DNA of 14,098 nt, taken from an uncultured Clostridia bacterium (lineage in GTDB: Bacteria; Bacillota; Clostridia; Christensenellales; UBA1242). A program made the translations under genes and the position numbers. Of this stretch, positions 12,683 through 14,098 are shown piece by piece (the first letter of the stretch is position 1; each line of letters opens with the position of its first letter). The stretch is from contig CANQHS010000016.1 in NCBI GenBank assembly GCA_947623795.1, positions 1 through 14,098 on the forward strand, read 5' to 3'. A model generated the notes under the pieces. It had not been told where the DNA came from, ran no database searches, and saw only the letters and a list, made by a program, of their open reading frames with translations.

Positions 12683-13654
12683 TTGCAAAACATTAGAAAA
12701 AGAAAAGACGGGAGATATGAGTGGCGAAAGCAATTTAATCTAACAAAATACACTTTAATTGACAAAAACAAAAAAACATTAGAGAAAAAAGTTAGAGAAT
12801 TATTGAAAAACACATTTAAAGTTACACCAAAAGAACAAAATAAAAAAACATTTATTGATATTGCATGGGATTGGTGGAAACTTTACAAACAAAAATTATC
12901 TTCTAGCAAAAACTATGAATATTATTTAAAGGCAAGATTTGATATACCTATTTTCAAACAGAATATAGATAAAATAACATACGAACAATTAGAAAATTTT
13001 TTAACAAGTATTAAAGAACACAGAGTCCAAGATTATTGTTATATGATAATCAAAGGCGTATACAAAGAAGCACTAAAAAGAGAAAAAATAAAAAAAGATA
13101 TATCTACATACCTAACAAAACCACAAAACAAACAAAATATTGGAGAATGGTTCAACATAGATGAACAAAAACTAATATTAGAAAACTTAGACAAAAGTAA
13201 AATGGGCAACGAAATATTGTTTTATCTAATGACGGGTTGCAGAAGAAATGAAGCAATTAATGTAAAAATCAAAAATATAAATTTCAACAGAAACTCCATA
13301 TTTATTGACGGGACTAAATCAAAATCCGCAAAAAGATATGTACCTATATCTCAAAAATATGCAAGCATACTAAAAGACAACTTTGATAAAATGTTTAAAA
13401 ACAATAAATCTTGGTACTCGGAACAATTCCAAAAATTTTTACAGCTACCAGGTATACAAAACAAAAAATTACACGATTTAAGACACACATTTAACACCAA
13501 CCTATATTATTTAGGTGTTAACGACAAACAAAGACAATACTACATGGGACACTCGAGTATAGTGATGACTAACGATATATATACACATTTGGACCCAAAT
13601 GTAACAAAAGATGACATATTAAATCTTTATAAAGATTTATACCCTAAATTTTGA
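12683..13654 (+). CDS. int: Tyrosine recombinase (integrase)
   Basis: A 323-aa site-specific recombinase. The N-terminus (IRKRKDGRYEWRKQ) is the arm-binding domain typical of Tn916/phage-type integrases, followed by a core-binding domain (about 55-150) and the catalytic domain: Arg187 in TGCRRNE, Lys212/Lys214 in the GTKSK hairpin, His264 and Arg267 in HDLRH, His290 in MGHSS and Tyr300 in NDIYTH, so all catalytic positions are present. Start is TTG at 12683 with AAAAGGAG eight bases upstream; no in-frame ATG lies nearby. Its frame is open upstream into the frameshifted small ORF. The stop codon sits inside the right arm-repeat block, and the att site at tRNA-His follows. It inserts and, with an unidentified helper, excises the element. 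Confidence 0.95.
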   Translation: MQNIRKRKDGRYEWRKQFNLTKYTLIDKNKKTLEKKVRELLKNTFKVTPKEQNKKTFIDIAWDWWKLYKQKLSSSKNYEYYLKARFDIPIFKQNIDKITYEQLENFLTSIKEHRVQDYCYMIIKGVYKEALKREKIKKDISTYLTKPQNKQNIGEWFNIDEQKLILENLDKSKMGNEILFYLMTGCRRNEAINVKIKNINFNRNSIFIDGTKSKSAKRYVPISQKYASILKDNFDKMFKNNKSWYSEQFQKFLQLPGIQNKKLHDLRHTFNTNLYYLGVNDKQRQYYMGHSSIVMTNDIYTHLDPNVTKDDILNLYKDLYPKF

Positions 13655-13695
13655 CCCAACTTTTGACCCAACTTTTGAGCCTAATTTGAGCCAAA
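13648..13695. repeat. Integrase arm-type repeat block, right
   Basis: Four tandem imperfect 12-mers, TTTTGACCCAAC twice (13649-13660, 13661-13672), TTTTGAGCCTAA (13673-13684) and TTTGAGCCAAA (13685-13695). It matches the left block with one mismatch in 47 bases. The integrase TGA stop lies in the first unit. In the circular form the two blocks would flank the att core on both sides, as in phage attP sites. Confidence 0.7.
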
Positions 13696-13738
13696 TCAAC
13701 AAAAAAGATAAAAAACTTAAAATAAAAGAAAATACTAA

Positions 13739-13763
13739 AAAACACCTATAAAATAGGTGTTTT
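13739..13763 (+). terminator. Hairpin terminator after the integrase
   Basis: A perfect 11-bp inverted repeat AAAACACCTAT (13739-13749) / ATAGGTGTTTT (13753-13763) with an AAA loop. On the plus strand the 3' arm ends in TTTT, a classic intrinsic terminator for the rightward operon; being symmetric it could also stop tRNA transcription entering from the other side. Its core CTATAAAATAG recurs at 400-410 and 2035-2045. Confidence 0.7.
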
Positions 13764-13785
13764 AAGCCAAAAAATTTGGTATATT

Positions 13786-13835
13786 TATGGGGTGGATAGA
13801 GGGACTCGAACCCACGACAACCAGATCCACAATCT
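13786..13835. repeat. attR: Right att copy inside the intact tRNA-His
   Basis: 50 bp identical to 328-377. It forms the 3' half of the working tRNA-His, including the anticodon, T-arm, acceptor strand and CCA, and was brought in by the element so that the tRNA stays functional. Identity ends in the anticodon stem at 13835, so crossover lies at or before this point. The element proper is about 13,458 bp (378-13835). Confidence 0.93.
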
Positions 13836-13864
13836 GGCGCTCTACCAACTGAACTATATCCACC
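13788..13864 (-). tRNA. tRNA-His (GTG), integration target
   Basis: Complete cloverleaf on the minus strand with the extra 5' G of tRNA-His (13864), acceptor GTGGATA/TATCCAC, D-arm, anticodon stem CCAGA/TCTGG around TTGTGGA (anticodon GTG), T-arm GTGGG/CCCTC around TTCGAGT, discriminator C and encoded CCA (13788-13790). The T-stem has one T-T mismatch, present in both att copies. The 5' half is host DNA; the 3' half is the element's att copy. Confidence 0.95.
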
Positions 13865-14043
13865 ATAGTGTTTCCTCTCATTGCTCACCTTCCCTTTTGG
13901 TAAGGTCGCTAGTCTATCCTTTCCCATAACAAAATTAGGGTCCCCACAAGACGAATGTCGCAGTGGGGTGTGCAGAGCAAACAAGTTAAGACTTATGCTC
14001 ACAAAAACCTTTGTGAGCTAGTTAAAACGCAGTTTGCGATGCG
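13865..14043. other. Host spacer between tRNA-Gln and tRNA-His with three hairpins
   Basis: No convincing gene. The segment is less AT-rich than the element and carries three hairpins: 13887-13906 (ACCTT...AAGGT with inner CC/GG), 13942-13968 (CCCCAC/GTGGGG with inner GAC/GTC) and 13997-14018 (perfect 9-bp GCTCACAAA/TTTGTGAGC). A minus-strand ORF crosses it but runs through the tRNA and is spurious. It may be a dispersed intergenic repeat of the host, or part of the tRNA leader. Confidence 0.4.
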
Positions 14044-14098
14044 TGGCTGGGGTAGGTAGATTCGAACTACCGCATGCAAGAGTCAAAGTCTTGTGCCT
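14044..14098 (-). tRNA. tRNA-Gln (TTG), partial, 3' part
   Basis: On the minus strand the anticodon stem CAAGA/TCTTG encloses CTTTGAC (anticodon TTG). A T-arm GGTAG/CTACC around TTCGAAT follows, then acceptor strand TACCCCA, discriminator G and encoded CCA (14044-14046). The 5' end is beyond the right edge of the window. Confidence 0.88.

Noticed and set aside
12675..12740. ATG at 12675 as integrase start
   Set aside because: It is in a different frame from the integrase and soon stops; the TTG at 12683 has correct spacing from AAAAGGAG and gives the expected integrase N-terminus.
13637..14002. A 121-codon minus-strand ORF at the right end
   Set aside because: It runs through the tRNA-His gene, the terminator and the arm repeats (giving repeated GSKV units), so it is not a gene.

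Overview
The window holds one complete integrated mobile element of about 13.5 kb inside a bacterial tRNA cluster. The DNA is very AT-rich. Genes are tightly packed with strong AGGAG-type ribosome binding sites and frequent TAATG or ATGA junctions. Together with the tRNA cluster (Arg-TCT, Gly-TCC, His-GTG, Gln-TTG, all on the minus strand) this points to a low-GC Gram-positive host (Bacillota, perhaps a gut Clostridia-like lineage); the genus cannot be read from the sequence. Layout: host tRNA-Arg (cut by the window edge) and tRNA-Gly lie at 1-321. At 328-377 is the displaced 3' half of tRNA-His (one att copy). The element follows, and 13786-13835 is the second 50-bp att copy, inside the intact tRNA-His. 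A partial tRNA-Gln closes the window. The integrase gene abuts the intact tRNA, and a four-unit 12-bp repeat block (probable integrase arm sites) lies inside each att copy. Rightward module (about 11.1-13.7 kb): XRE-family repressor, a zinc-ribbon plus PD-(D/E)XK nuclease-like protein, an unknown protein, a frameshifted small ORF and a tyrosine recombinase with all catalytic residues, ended by a hairpin terminator. Leftward module (about 11.0 kb down to 0.66 kb), from a divergent promoter: seven small unknown early proteins, a GC-rich structured gap, two very small membrane proteins (coat candidates), two ~400-aa N-anchored surface-type proteins, a BspA-like leucine-rich-repeat protein, a non-coding gap with a tRNA-like fold, two small proteins, a Zot/pI-like assembly ATPase, a small protein, a replication origin, and a Rep protein. 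The outstanding observation is the replication module. Rep is an HUH endonuclease fused to a superfamily 3 helicase, the architecture of eukaryotic circular Rep-encoding ssDNA (CRESS) viruses and of pCRESS bacterial plasmids. Directly upstream is a 13-bp hairpin whose loop carries TAGTATTAC on the rep strand, the circovirus-type nonanucleotide, followed by five GTCGCA hexamers between hairpin and rep. The rest of the element looks like a filamentous phage: small hydrophobic coat candidates, an adhesin-like block and a Zot-like ATPase, in the usual inovirus order. My reading is a temperate, Gram-positive filamentous-like ssDNA prophage that replicates with a circovirus-type Rep and origin, integrates into tRNA-His and is held silent by an XRE repressor. 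The virion interpretation is inference; the Rep/origin and att structure are seen directly.
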